Assembly: GCA_000818945.1 (NCBI GenBank)
Contig: KN805411.1
Span: forward strand, 88,067-152,066
Reading direction: 5' to 3'
Source of the DNA: Schizochytrium sp. CCTCC M209059
Taxonomy: Eukaryota > Sar > Bigyra > Thraustochytrida > Thraustochytriidae
Length of the DNA: 64,000 nucleotides
The translations under genes were made by a program, and so were the position numbers. Below the pieces are notes generated by a model that saw only the letters and a list, made by a program, of their open reading frames with translations, searched no databases and was not told the DNA's origin. Shown one piece after another: positions 18,801 to 27,160 of the stretch. Each line of letters starts with the position of its first letter. The first letter of the stretch is position 1.

Positions 18801-18895
18801 GCTGTCGGGGCTGCTCTTGCGCTGCGCAGTTCGTTGGCCAGCGACACGAGCCCGCCAAGCAGAAGGAGTGCCTTCATCGCTCTCGCTTTTGACAT
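15872..18895 (-). CDS. Single-pass membrane protein with Frizzled-like Cys domain and long cytoplasmic coiled coil
   Basis: 1,007 residues from the ATG at 18895. A signal peptide (KALLLLGGLVSLANEL..ARA) is followed by a Cys-rich domain. The spacing CRKRWKQRLC, LPPC, RLCESECDTIWDAC matches the C-terminal part of the Frizzled/CRD fold. After further Cys-containing extracellular sequence with a beta-rich region, one membrane helix lies at about residues 550-575 (MIAVIVSVLGIAVLGAGFVI), then basic stop-transfer RRRMRHLRARE. The cytoplasmic ~430 residues are mostly coiled coil, with Lys/Arg-rich ends. It could be a receptor or adhesion protein whose tail dimerises; ligand and pathway are unknown. 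No kinase or other signalling domain is present. Confidence 0.75.
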   Translation of the reverse strand: MSKARAMKALLLLGGLVSLANELRSARAAPTAPEQTAHEWGSCRRRQTGLACDDVLDVDFVWVFDGMSQAEQVAAIADGLESVRNATRDEPDEHCRKRWKQRLCLTALPPCYINNEAGVEAPQRLCESECDTIWDACSRAFKHLKHDGNAHRVVNCDAVIGNEATGHSYLTRNYLSQWHGENVFIDWETSVTDPTSGEMFASPCWGKRAEEEEVYSDEDYFWNDKYLDNDDFRARCEAKGGEYVLRDGDAYSSESPECIFSTRESCERNGGVWEPVDRTEDGKVIFECYLPYLENTYSYEENDPDVERWGAPTVTIDSGATEVSSGVWSVPFEMQLRCDAACDILVAHASAASDACDKSCAEDPTPANYHAGLVDLVPNGKWLSFVRQGRHIVRLRTVGRGKAPSAELVLDNSVVDEEVLPPSDSDIVYLRTKVLLNIGDVDNFDVYLFRVAFVEVLNADLDLDFGVPNVRVLELEETSVHTEIRTTTANQSAIEARLLDPLFVYPLAQALFNAGLINASDSCAAVAFVSIDGGSLKELRGLTTATSTTLDAKMIAVIVSVLGIAVLGAGFVIRRRMRHLRAREAELDVQKAAVDRKAASLDAREQELAAKVEEMEAQEKELLSEKEKLDQERESLEKEAEDAAKEVEAVEKEELRDLDPEAAEALEADEAAFHEELASGSREELKAVQRSFQDKMPTEDLDAGAERFLAAVTPVTAARRVHDAPQRLDEGQEVGDVAQLKAFRNQLQNEIDAEAFLHFVDGLVAKGALRDVAEDPRERIKQEYTASLNSLQNSIVDRREHHRAKLAERRKHRIAMVIEDAKSNTDLSDLVGDGHAAAATVAAAAANGAATTNELVEEVLAGVERDFEAELASLRAEAPSQEEYETALARLEEKKRSDRAAKLKTLEQRRVKVRQRLQETEAKMERERAAAEARQREVASKVANVFNKIITVEHKVNRLKEDHHSAQQQLKEELAAQKDRQRQKLLARKSRKNAKKAATKVNPVEAL

Positions 18896-19575
18896 ACGTG
18901 CCTCGAGATGGCTCGAGCGCGACTCTTTAGCATGCCGTCTTGGCGTTTACTGTACTGTATTAGTATCGACTTTAAGCTTTCAGCTGCTGAAGACCGTTAC
19001 GGCAGCGGTCCTACAAGTCGGTCACTTGTATAGCATGATGGTAGTATCCGTCTACAGTGGTGATTGCGAGTGAACCTGGATAAGCTGCTTGGCCTACTGT
19101 GATGGTGCGGAGGTGAGATGGGCGATCGATCGGCGATGTGGTAGAGAATCTGATCGGGGCTTGGGACATTTCTATGGCAGAATCCTTCAATACTTGCTGC
19201 ATATACCATGCTCGCGAGGAAAAGAGAGAGAGAGAGAGAGAGCGCGCAGTGGAGTGGATGATGGGAGGGGAGGAAGCGAGGGAAGAGTATTGTCACACTG
19301 CCAGTGAGTGTGGCGTAGTAGGCCCTTTTCTGTATGTTAGGAGTTCGTCCTTTTTCCATGGCCGGTGATGGCCGAGTCCGCCCTTTCATACCCGCTGGTA
19401 AATCTTCTTCTTCAAATTCTTCTTCGCCGCGTGCGCAGGAAAGTACTACAGGCCCGAGAAGAAAGGTACCTTTGAGACAGCGCGCAGCACCGCCGCAGAC
19501 GACAGCGAACGAGTGCTGGCGTTCTAGACGCAGAGGTAAAAGGCTTGTGTTGCTGAGCTCAGTGGGAACGCAAAG
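18896..19575. repeat. Divergent intergenic region with (GA)n tract
   Basis: This holds the promoters of the minus-strand receptor-like gene and the plus-strand dehydrogenase. A pure (GA)n tract runs from about 19222 to 19242. An open minus-strand frame overlaps the dehydrogenase start but shows no domain, and I do not regard it as a gene. Confidence 0.7.
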
Positions 19576-20568
19576 ATGACGCTCGGCTGGGGAAGCACGT
19601 GCGAGCAGGTGGCCGCAGCGCTGCCCGAGGGCGCCCGCGAGATCGCCGGGACGACGGTCATTGTGACGGGAAGCAACACTGGGATCGGGCTCGAAGCAGC
19701 CCGACAATTTGCCCGGCTCGGCGCGCATGTAGTAATGGCCTGCAGAAACGCGGCCAAGGCTGAGAAGGCGCGCGACGAGATTTGCGCCAAGAACGAGGAT
19801 ATGGTGCCGCAATCGCGCGTGTCGATTATTACGGTAGACCTTGGAGACCTTGCCAGTGTGGAGAGTTTTGTCAAGGAATTCTCGCAGCGTAGTGAGGACG
19901 AAAATTGGCCTCCTCTTCGTACGCTCGTACTAAATGCAGGTCTCATTCTCAGCAAAGCGGAGCGCTCGGCGCAGGGTTATGAAAAGACCTTTGCAACGAA
20001 TCACCTGGGCCACATGGCTCTTACGCTGGGGCTACTTCCGGTTTTGCGCGAGAATGCGCCGGGCCGCGTTGTTGTGTTGTCCTCGGACAGTCACTATGGG
20101 CCTCTTGCGGAGAAAAACGTCGAGTCTGTTGAGGCGCTACGGAACGTCTTTGTGCAATCTTCAGGCGACCCGGGTGCGTCGATCTCGTTTAAGAAAGGGA
20201 TGGAGCTCTATGGTTCAAGCAAGCTCTGCAACTTGCTTTTCGCAAAGGAACTGCACGCGCGCGAATCCGGCAACCGAATCGCGGCCTGCTCGCTGCACCC
20301 GGGCACACTGATTGCGACAGACATCGTTCGCAATCAGAATGGCTTGGTACAGTTTCTTACCCGTTATGTGATTAGCTTTTTTACCAAGTCGGTGAATCAG
20401 GGAACGAGCACAACCATGTACTGCTCTCTTGCGCCGCATGACTCGCTACAAGGTCAGTACTACGATAACTGCGCGCCAAAGAGGGAAAGCAAGCGGGCCA
20501 CCTCCACGGCAGCCAAGGTACTTTGGGACTTCTCGGAAGAACTTCTGGGTCAGCAGTCGCGGCTTTAA
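19576..20568 (+). CDS. Short-chain dehydrogenase/reductase, retinol dehydrogenase/WWOX-like
   Basis: 330 residues, close to the usual length for this SDR group. The Rossmann nucleotide motif TGSNTGIG is at residues 31-38, the structural NAG at LNAGLIL, the conserved NHLGH, the catalytic Ser in VVLSSDSHYG, and the active-site YGSSK (Tyr212, Lys216), followed by SLHPGTLIATDI. This pattern is typical of the RDH11-14/WWOX branch, which oxidises or reduces retinoids, sterols or other lipid alcohols with NADP(H). Substrate is not predictable. There is no clear N-terminal membrane anchor; a hydrophobic patch near VISFFTK could associate with membranes. Confidence 0.9.
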   Translation: MTLGWGSTCEQVAAALPEGAREIAGTTVIVTGSNTGIGLEAARQFARLGAHVVMACRNAAKAEKARDEICAKNEDMVPQSRVSIITVDLGDLASVESFVKEFSQRSEDENWPPLRTLVLNAGLILSKAERSAQGYEKTFATNHLGHMALTLGLLPVLRENAPGRVVVLSSDSHYGPLAEKNVESVEALRNVFVQSSGDPGASISFKKGMELYGSSKLCNLLFAKELHARESGNRIAACSLHPGTLIATDIVRNQNGLVQFLTRYVISFFTKSVNQGTSTTMYCSLAPHDSLQGQYYDNCAPKRESKRATSTAAKVLWDFSEELLGQQSRL

Positions 20569-21055
20569 GATGTTGTAGCGAGTGAGCCTCTGTTTTTTTT
20601 GTTTTTGTTTTTTTCATGACAGCATAATACATTCGGGTCGCTCATCACCGCGAGCAAGTTCCATGACATCCTTCAACCAAGCATCCAGGCACGCAATCAA
20701 TCAATCCATTAAAATCAATCTTTTTTCTTTGTTCGCTAGCTTGCTACTCACTCATGAAGCAAAATTTATCAGGCAGCCAAGTAAAATTCTAAAACTGACT
20801 GAGAATTCTGACGGATACAAGACCGACATTCTACGCCACGCCAATTACTCAGATGGAGGCAACCAACATGCCCCGTTCGACTAGCATCGCTTCGACCGCA
20901 CATGTACGTCCTACTGCATCTTGCAATGCGCCAGCTCACGTGCCCTCTGTATCTTCATTCCTGCCTGCTCATGCATATAAGAGCCTTCAAAAGGCAGGTT
21001 CATGCGATGCGCACAAACAGGCGAAGGCTCAGAGAGGATCGGCTCGAGTCCCAAG
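20569..21055. other. Convergent spacer without gene
   Basis: AT-rich 3' flanks of two convergent genes, with a T-rich stretch at 20590-20620 and CAATC-type repeats around 20695-20715. No gene or RNA is recognised. Confidence 0.6.
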
Positions 21056-22108
21056 TCATTCCTCAGCAGCCTTGTTCTCGTCGGCCTCGTACTTCCAGAG
21101 GCGGATGGTACCGTCCTCCGAACCACTGGCAACGACCTCGCCGTCGGGGCGGTAGCGCAAGCAAAAGACTGGACCGTGGTGACCCTTAAAGGCCGTAAGC
21201 TCCTTGCCGGTCTCGACATCATAGAAGTGAACCCAAAGGTCGGAGCCGCCCGCAACAAAATGCTTGCCCGTAATCGGGTGTAGCGATGCGCCCTCGACAT
21301 CAATGGTGAGGTCAACGGTCTTGCGAAGCTCGAGGGACTTGAGGTCGTAAAAGGAGACCTGCTTGCCAGCTGCAATGGTAATGGTACCCTGCGAGGCACA
21401 AACCTCGAGGTCCTTGACCCGGCCGCCAGGGGCCTTCCACTCGCGCTCCGGGCCGGCCGAGGCATCCTTTTTGGTGTCCCAGACCTGAACGGCGCCGTCG
21501 TCGCAACCAAGGATGATCTTGTTTGTGGCGGCACCAGAACCATTCTCAAGCAGCCAGCTTGCCTTTCGGATGGGGGCAGGGGCATTGATCTCCACCTCAC
21601 AAGGCATACCCTCAGCCTTGAGGTTGAAGACGCGCAGCTTCTTTTCGCTGCCGCCCGTAAGCAGACGCTCGTCGTCGGGGGAGAACTCGACCGTTTTGAC
21701 CACGTGCTTGTGGTCAAACTGATGGATGAGGTCGCCGTTGACAGCGTCCCAAAGCCTCGCGGAGAAGTCGCCGCCGCCCGTTGCCACGCGAGTAGCGTCC
21801 GAGTTAAAGGCGGCGCTCCACACGGCGCCCTTGTGGCCCTCAAAGGTACCAATCCAGTCTCCGTTATCTGCCCAACGCAGCATCGGGCTCTTGTCGTGGC
21901 ATCCGCTCACCAAGAAGACGCCGTCCTCCGCCTTGGTACTGAAGCGCACGTCCACCACGGGCCGCAGGTGGCCTGGGCACACGATCGGGAACTTGGTCTC
22001 CTTGACGCCCGCATCGCCGCCCGCCTCGGGCTGGCCCGCGCCCTCCGCCTCGCGCGTATCTTCTGCGCTCTCCGCCGCCGCGCCCTCCGCTGACGTCTTC
22101 CGAGCCAT
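21056..22108 (-). CDS. STRAP: STRAP/UNRIP homologue (WD40)
   Basis: 350 residues when started at the ATG at 22108 (MARKTSAEG), the same length as human STRAP. The frame upstream consists of (GCATT)n repeat translation and is not coding. Seven WD40 blades follow. Diagnostic blocks are DKSPMLRWADNGDWIGTFEG (animal KPMLRQGDTGDWIGTFLG), HKGAVW, KHVVKTVEFS, LLTGGSEKKLR and ASGSEDGTIRLW. STRAP joins the SMN-Gemin complex in snRNP assembly and also binds mRNAs and signalling receptors in animals. In a protist the RNP role is the safer inference. Confidence in orthology is high. Confidence 0.9.
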   Translation of the reverse strand: MARKTSAEGAAAESAEDTREAEGAGQPEAGGDAGVKETKFPIVCPGHLRPVVDVRFSTKAEDGVFLVSGCHDKSPMLRWADNGDWIGTFEGHKGAVWSAAFNSDATRVATGGGDFSARLWDAVNGDLIHQFDHKHVVKTVEFSPDDERLLTGGSEKKLRVFNLKAEGMPCEVEINAPAPIRKASWLLENGSGAATNKIILGCDDGAVQVWDTKKDASAGPEREWKAPGGRVKDLEVCASQGTITIAAGKQVSFYDLKSLELRKTVDLTIDVEGASLHPITGKHFVAGGSDLWVHFYDVETGKELTAFKGHHGPVFCLRYRPDGEVVASGSEDGTIRLWKYEADENKAAEE

Positions 22109-22958
22109 CTTGCTTTCCTTCGCGCGCTGCCCCCGCGTGTCCGAGCGACCCTCCCTTCCTCGACCGACTGATCGATCCTCAATCTCAACGATGATGATTT
22201 GCATGCAGTCTCTCACGTGGGAAGCATGGTGTGGTGATGATGACGGGATGGAGCGTAGCCTAAAAAGGAGATGGGATGAGGCGACAGCTTGGATGCACTG
22301 CCTCGACCGTCTGCTCGACCGTCTGCTCGTGCATTGCATTGCATTGCATTGCTTTGCATTGCATTGCATTGCTTTGCTTGGCATTGTATTGCAGTGCAAT
22401 GCAGTGCATTGCATTGGCAAAGGGACAGAATCTCCGACTTTTTTTTTCGCGAGCAGCTCAACATTGATCATGTGACGCTGGGCATCTTCGCTCGAGCTCA
22501 TAGATGGACGAAAACCTTATAGTGAGGAAGAGTGAGCCGCAAACGATGACGAAGCTGTTTCTCGCACATCGTATACCTAAACACGAAATACTGTCATGAT
22601 TGTTGACCAATGACTACGTTTTTTTTCGCCTTTGGTGCGGGCAGCACACGGCGAGAATTCGAGGACCGTGGTAATGACGATGACCAATGGCGAATCATTC
22701 AACGACGGCATTTGCTATTCGCCAACGTCGAGTAAACATGCAGAGAGAAAATGTTTCAGTTATTTTGCATCATGGTTGCGTTGTTGAAGGCCTAGGTCTT
22801 TTCAATGTTTCCGCTTGCACCGATCGTTCGGTACCAGCCGTGCTCCGTGCGGCCATGGTGGAAGACCTATGGTACCTATTTATAGGACAGCGCAATTTGT
22901 TTTGAACCAAAGGCTCCAGCACCAATCCATTGGATCAACAAGAATCAGGGACACGACG
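22109..22958. repeat. Divergent promoter region of STRAP and PUS10 with (GCATT)n array
   Basis: 850 bases between two divergent genes. 22331-22417 is a degenerate tandem array of GCATT/GCTTT units lying in the STRAP 5' flank. The part next to PUS10 includes an open stretch upstream of its chosen ATG, without any domain. Confidence 0.75.
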
Positions 22959-24302
22959 ATGACGGCGACGTGCGGCGTGGCATGCGGCGACTCGGGCAGC
23001 GCGACGTCGGCGTCGGCTGTGTGCGGAACATGTCTAGGCCTGCGCTCGTCAGACACCGCGGAAAAAGCATCGGACCTCGTGGCCCAGGCTTTGCGCGCGC
23101 ACCGGGACGCGACGACGAAACAGCGCGGCGCCGACCAAGAGCAAGAGCAAGCAGAGCAGCATCGATACGCCTTGGAAATAAGCGTGCCGGCCTCGCAAAT
23201 GCTGTGGAGTGATCTCTCCGACACGGTGAGCTTTGGCGACTCCCACCTCGCCAAAACTGACGTGGCTGCCGCCTTCAAAAGTTCCGTCCGTGAAAAATTA
23301 CGCGAAAAGCTACGCGAGAATGATGGCATCGTGCTAGACTCCGAGGCACAAGTGACTGCACGGCTCTCTGTTCGCCACGACGCGAGTGATGAAGCCGCGC
23401 GCGCACTTCTCATTGCCGAGAAGTTGGGTCCAAGCCGCAAACGTAAGCGCGGCGAGGCAGACCTGCTTTCGCGCGCTAGACTGACCGAGCTTGTTGGGCG
23501 TCTGAAGCGACAGTCCGGGTCTACCGGTCCTAACAGTTTCGTGCCGAGCCATTTCGAGGATGCCTGTGCAATGGATGTCTCGCTTACAAGGGCGCCTATC
23601 TTTGTGCAAGGCCGGTACCGCAAGCTTGCGCGCGGAGTAAGCCAGACGCCGTGGCTTCTCAAGGACAATCCCGCTCCCTCGGTGGAGTCTCTCATTGCTC
23701 CAGCGCTAAAGGAGCGATCGGGTGCGACTTCATTCAAATTTCATTCTGCTGGTCGCGAAGATATTGACGTGCGGATGCTCGGTGGCGGAAGGCCGTTTGT
23801 TGTCGAGCTAGAAAACGCCTCTCGCATCCCTACACAGCAGGAACTTGTGGACATTCAAGAAGAACGCATCAACAAGGACCCCGAAGGTCGCGTAGAGGTC
23901 CTCGACCTCGTTATGGCCGATCGCACGTGCATGGACCGCCTGCGGGAAGGCGCTCTTAGCAAGAAGAAACAGTATACCTGCCTCGTGTGGACGGCATCGC
24001 CGATGCGACCAAAAGATCTTCACAAACTAGATGCTGTCAAAGATCTCGTCGTGTCGCAGCGTACTCCAATTCGTGTTCTCCATCGCCGGTCTGCTTTGGA
24101 TCGCGCCAAGGTTATCCATTCGTGCGCGTGCGAATACATTAACGCGCATTTCTTCATTCTCAGACTTGTTGCTTCTGCGGGTACCTATATCAAGGAGTTT
24201 GTGCATGGTGACTTTGGGCGTACGTGTCCAAGTGTTGGGTCGCTGCTCTCGTGCGAGGCTGACATTCTGCAGCTCGATGTTGAAGAGCTCATTTATACTT
24301 GA
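22959..24302 (+). CDS. PUS10: tRNA pseudouridine synthase PUS10
   Basis: 447 residues from the ATG at 22959. An N-terminal zinc-type Cys region (CGVACGDSG...CGTCLG) and a THUMP-like domain precede the catalytic half. The catalytic region includes GRYRKLARGVSQTPW, FHSAGREDIDVRMLGGGRPFVVEL (here the Asp in EDIDVRML is the expected catalytic residue, about residue 268-270), RVLHRRS and, near the end, AGTYIKEFVHGDFGRT with the usual family ending PS. PUS10 makes pseudouridine 54/55 in the tRNA T-loop in archaea and some eukaryotes. It was shortened from a longer open frame because the first 48 codons lack conserved sequence. Confidence 0.92.
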   Translation: MTATCGVACGDSGSATSASAVCGTCLGLRSSDTAEKASDLVAQALRAHRDATTKQRGADQEQEQAEQHRYALEISVPASQMLWSDLSDTVSFGDSHLAKTDVAAAFKSSVREKLREKLRENDGIVLDSEAQVTARLSVRHDASDEAARALLIAEKLGPSRKRKRGEADLLSRARLTELVGRLKRQSGSTGPNSFVPSHFEDACAMDVSLTRAPIFVQGRYRKLARGVSQTPWLLKDNPAPSVESLIAPALKERSGATSFKFHSAGREDIDVRMLGGGRPFVVELENASRIPTQQELVDIQEERINKDPEGRVEVLDLVMADRTCMDRLREGALSKKKQYTCLVWTASPMRPKDLHKLDAVKDLVVSQRTPIRVLHRRSALDRAKVIHSCACEYINAHFFILRLVASAGTYIKEFVHGDFGRTCPSVGSLLSCEADILQLDVEELIYT

Positions 24303-24587
24303 AATTTCGCATGTTAAAAACATTCATTACAATGTCTGCATTTTGTAGTTAATTCGTCACCGATGCATTTTTCCATGTCTGAAGTCTGAAACTGAGAGTT
24401 AATTGGCAAAAATAAGCATGTCGTTCTTCCACAGGCCTAGGTCAATCGACCCCAGGCCTAGAGTCAAAAGTCGTTCATCCATTCATTCATTCATTCATTC
24501 ATTCATTCATTCAGTCAGTCAGTCAGTCAGTCATTTACTGTCAGAATAGCCTAGACAAATCATTATAGTACCTAAATCGATTTTCTG
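24303..24587. repeat. Convergent spacer with (ATTC)n and (AGTC)n arrays
   Basis: Adjacent tetranucleotide arrays at about 24477-24512 (ATTC) and 24513-24532 (AGTC) lie between the PUS10 and PHD gene 3' ends. AGGCCTAG occurs twice just before (24433 and 24454). Confidence 0.85.
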
Positions 24588-26828
24588 CTAATCGTGAGAG
24601 AGTTTGGGAGTCTTGGGTGCGCGCCCTGAATTATCTTCCTTTGCTTGCGCATCCGTCGCTGCTGATGATTTCGTACCCTCCGACACTGGTGTTTTTCGCT
24701 TTTCTGCACTGCGCATAACGCTAGCTGGGGATGCATTCGTTGACACTGGCGCAGATGATGATGATGATGATGATGATGACGATGTGGAAGAAGATGCTTG
24801 GGCACTTGAGGACTTCCCACTTTTAGAGCGCGGTACAAGGGTATTGACCGGCGACGACTTGGCTGCCCCACTATGCGCAGATTTGCTGCGAGGCACGAGT
24901 GTGTTGACAGGCCCCGAGCTCGCAACATTTTTGGACTTGCTGCGCGCTTGCAAGGTATTTACAGGCGCGTTCGAAGCGAGACGCGGTTTGGATATCGTCG
25001 TCTTCGTCGCTGCAGACTTTGATGCTACTGGCGCTGCCGTCTTCTTTGTGCTAGTCTCTGCCCCTGCGGAGGTCTTGTGGCGCGGCGAGGAGGACATGCG
25101 CGGGCGTTTGGCCTTGCGACGAGCGTCGGGATTATGTCCAGATCCTTCGCCTTCATCATCATCGTCTTCCTCCTCATCACCCGCGTCAATACTTCCAGTT
25201 CCACCCCCCGATTGCCGCGCCCCACTTCCCGAGGCTTCGCGCTTGTTGGATCCACGACTCCCGCTGTTGACGTTCACTCCGGCTCGGGACCCTTCGTTAT
25301 CCGTATCACTATCAAGATCGCTCTCGGCTACTTCGGGAATCGGAGGGTCATCATCTTCTTCCTCGTCGTCCTCACGCACCATGCCATCGTCATCCTCCTC
25401 GTCATCCTCCTCGTCATCCTCCTCGTCGTCCTCGTCTTCGTCATCCTCCTCCTCGTCATCTTCTTCGTCTTCTTCGTCGACGTCATCGTCTTCGTCTTCT
25501 TCTTCATCATCTTCTTCTTCATCGTCCTCTTCGTCATCATCATCGTCCTCGTCGTCATCGTCCTCGGGCCCACCACCGGGCTTGCCGTCTTGCCGCTTAT
25601 CGCTGCGACCCTTAAGTTCGGTCTCATATCGATCGACAAACTGCTGCAAAAGTTTACTTTCGGCTTTGGGGATGTTCTCGCTGACAAAGCCCGAGAGGCC
25701 CTCGATTTCCCGGGTGATCTTTTCAAAGTCGGCATCGGGAGCTTGTACCATACGTTTGAGGGTTTGTGTGACAATGCCTTCGATTTCCTCGCCATCCTGG
25801 GACTCGAGAAACTCAGCGTTGCGCTCCTCTGAAGAAGCTTTGGCCGTGCCGACGTCCATAAATACCTTGATGTAGTCCCGCCAGCTTCGGTCATCGAGTT
25901 CCGAGTCATCGACGATATCTTTGGCGTTCGCAAGGCATTCAGGGCAGAACCACTCATCCTCCTCGGGAGGTTCCTCGATACCGAGACACGCCAGGTGGTA
26001 AGATCGCGGACAGCCATCGCACAACAGCAAGTCGCCCCCTTGTTCACAGAGTGAACAGAAGTCCTCATTATCGCTCTTAATGCCAACTGAGGCCACGCGA
26101 GGCCTGCCACGGGCACCTTTTTCGATCTTGAGCAGGACGCCCTCCTCGCCGTCAATGTTACGGGCAACCAGAATTTCGTCGTCGCCATGAAAAGCTTCCT
26201 TGAGCACGGCAAAGCGCACAGGGAGGGCTTCTAGGGGACACTCTAGGCCCGCAAAAACGGGATCCGACTCAATGACGGCACCCCAATCGCCGAGCCCATA
26301 ACGCTCTACGCCGCGGACCAGAGCATTGTCTTGTGCTCGCGTAAACCACAGTGACCTCTGCATGCGCTCCTTTTCGGCATTACCCGCGGCAATCGACTCT
26401 GCGGCGAGGCGCTTGGCGCGCTCGTTCTCCTCGGAGGACTTTGTCTTTTGCCGAAAGTGTTTCTTGTTGAACGGAGGACAGGTTTCGAACTCAAAGCCTA
26501 CGAGGTGACCCAGTCTGCTCTTGAGTCTGCGTGCAGCGTCCTCCGATTTGCCCTTACGCGTCAGCGAGCGCGGCGTAGACCCTGCCGCCGCAGCAGCATC
26601 CTCAGCCGCTGGTGCTAGAGCGCGCTGTATCACCGCGGGAAGCGCTCCTGCCGGCGGCAGAAAGTCCAGCAGGCCCGCCTTGACCTCCCCGCCCCGCAGC
26701 GCAGCGCACGCACGTGGCGTGCGTGCGTGCTTCGGTGCCTTCTGCTGGGAAATCAACTTTGCTTTTTCTAGCCTATTTTGTTTTTTGTTGTTGGTTAAAA
26801 AATTTATGCGCACTCGCGCGCGCACCAC
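24588..26828 (-). CDS. Chromatin protein with SANT/Myb-like and PHD domains and a long acidic run (5' exon missing)
   Basis: The open frame encodes 746 codons but begins with GTG. The first in-frame ATG (26363) lies at residue 156, inside a conserved-looking helix. The 5' end shows an intron-like acceptor (TTGATTTCCCAG before residue 29, near 26745), so a spliced upstream exon is likely. Domains: SANT/Myb-like helices (about 158-185, RSLWFTRAQDNALVRGVERYG), a C4HC3 PHD finger (258-299, FCSLCEQGGDLLLCDGCPRS, YHLAC, WFCPEC), then an almost pure Asp/Glu run (about 414-510) and a Ser/Ala/Lys-rich tail with repeated PVNTLVPRSKS motifs. PHD fingers of this EGGDLLLCDGC type read histone H3 tails. 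Role in transcription or chromatin remodelling is inferred. Confidence 0.78.
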   Translation of the reverse strand: MVRARVRINFLTNNKKQNRLEKAKLISQQKAPKHARTPRACAALRGGEVKAGLLDFLPPAGALPAVIQRALAPAAEDAAAAAGSTPRSLTRKGKSEDAARRLKSRLGHLVGFEFETCPPFNKKHFRQKTKSSEENERAKRLAAESIAAGNAEKERMQRSLWFTRAQDNALVRGVERYGLGDWGAVIESDPVFAGLECPLEALPVRFAVLKEAFHGDDEILVARNIDGEEGVLLKIEKGARGRPRVASVGIKSDNEDFCSLCEQGGDLLLCDGCPRSYHLACLGIEEPPEEDEWFCPECLANAKDIVDDSELDDRSWRDYIKVFMDVGTAKASSEERNAEFLESQDGEEIEGIVTQTLKRMVQAPDADFEKITREIEGLSGFVSENIPKAESKLLQQFVDRYETELKGRSDKRQDGKPGGGPEDDDDEDDDDDEEDDEEEDDEEEDEDDDVDEEDEEDDEEEDDEDEDDEEDDEEDDEEDDDGMVREDDEEEDDDPPIPEVAESDLDSDTDNEGSRAGVNVNSGSRGSNKREASGSGARQSGGGTGSIDAGDEEEDDDDEGEGSGHNPDARRKAKRPRMSSSPRHKTSAGAETSTKKTAAPVASKSAATKTTISKPRLASNAPVNTLQARSKSKNVASSGPVNTLVPRSKSAHSGAAKSSPVNTLVPRSKSGKSSSAQASSSTSSSSSSSSSSAPVSTNASPASVMRSAEKRKTPVSEGTKSSAATDAQAKEDNSGRAPKTPKLSHD

Positions 26829-27160
26829 CTTTCTCGGGGTGTCATGACTTTCTACTCATGATGTCACGAAAAGTCCTAGATTGAGGAGCGAATCGTCAAG
26901 CGACGCCGTCACAGAGACAACACGGAGAATGCTGTTCTCATTGTACTTGTTTTTTTACGGATAAGGCAAGCTGGCTGGCTGGCTGGCTGACTGATTGACT
27001 GTGCAAGATAAAGTCAAAAATCTCGCAGTTAGACTCTCCCTTTCTGCGTCGTCAAGCATCACCTGAATATGTCCACCATCGATTTTAGCCTACTACCTAG
27101 GCTAAAGATCAAACGCAGTCTCATCATTGCAAAATATTGATCGCTTGATTCTACGCACAC
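26829..27160. repeat. Spacer with (GGCT)n array and likely 5' exon of the PHD gene
   Basis: (CTGG)n at about 26969-26989. The missing 5' exon of the PHD gene probably lies here or a little farther upstream, but I could not define it. Confidence 0.5.

Noticed and set aside
18997..19812. 271-codon minus-strand open frame
   Set aside because: Crosses a (GA)n tract and the dehydrogenase start; composition not protein-like.
24604..25875. 423-codon plus-strand open frame rich in poly-Ser
   Set aside because: Antisense of the acidic run in the PHD gene; the poly-Ser results from complementary Asp/Glu codons.
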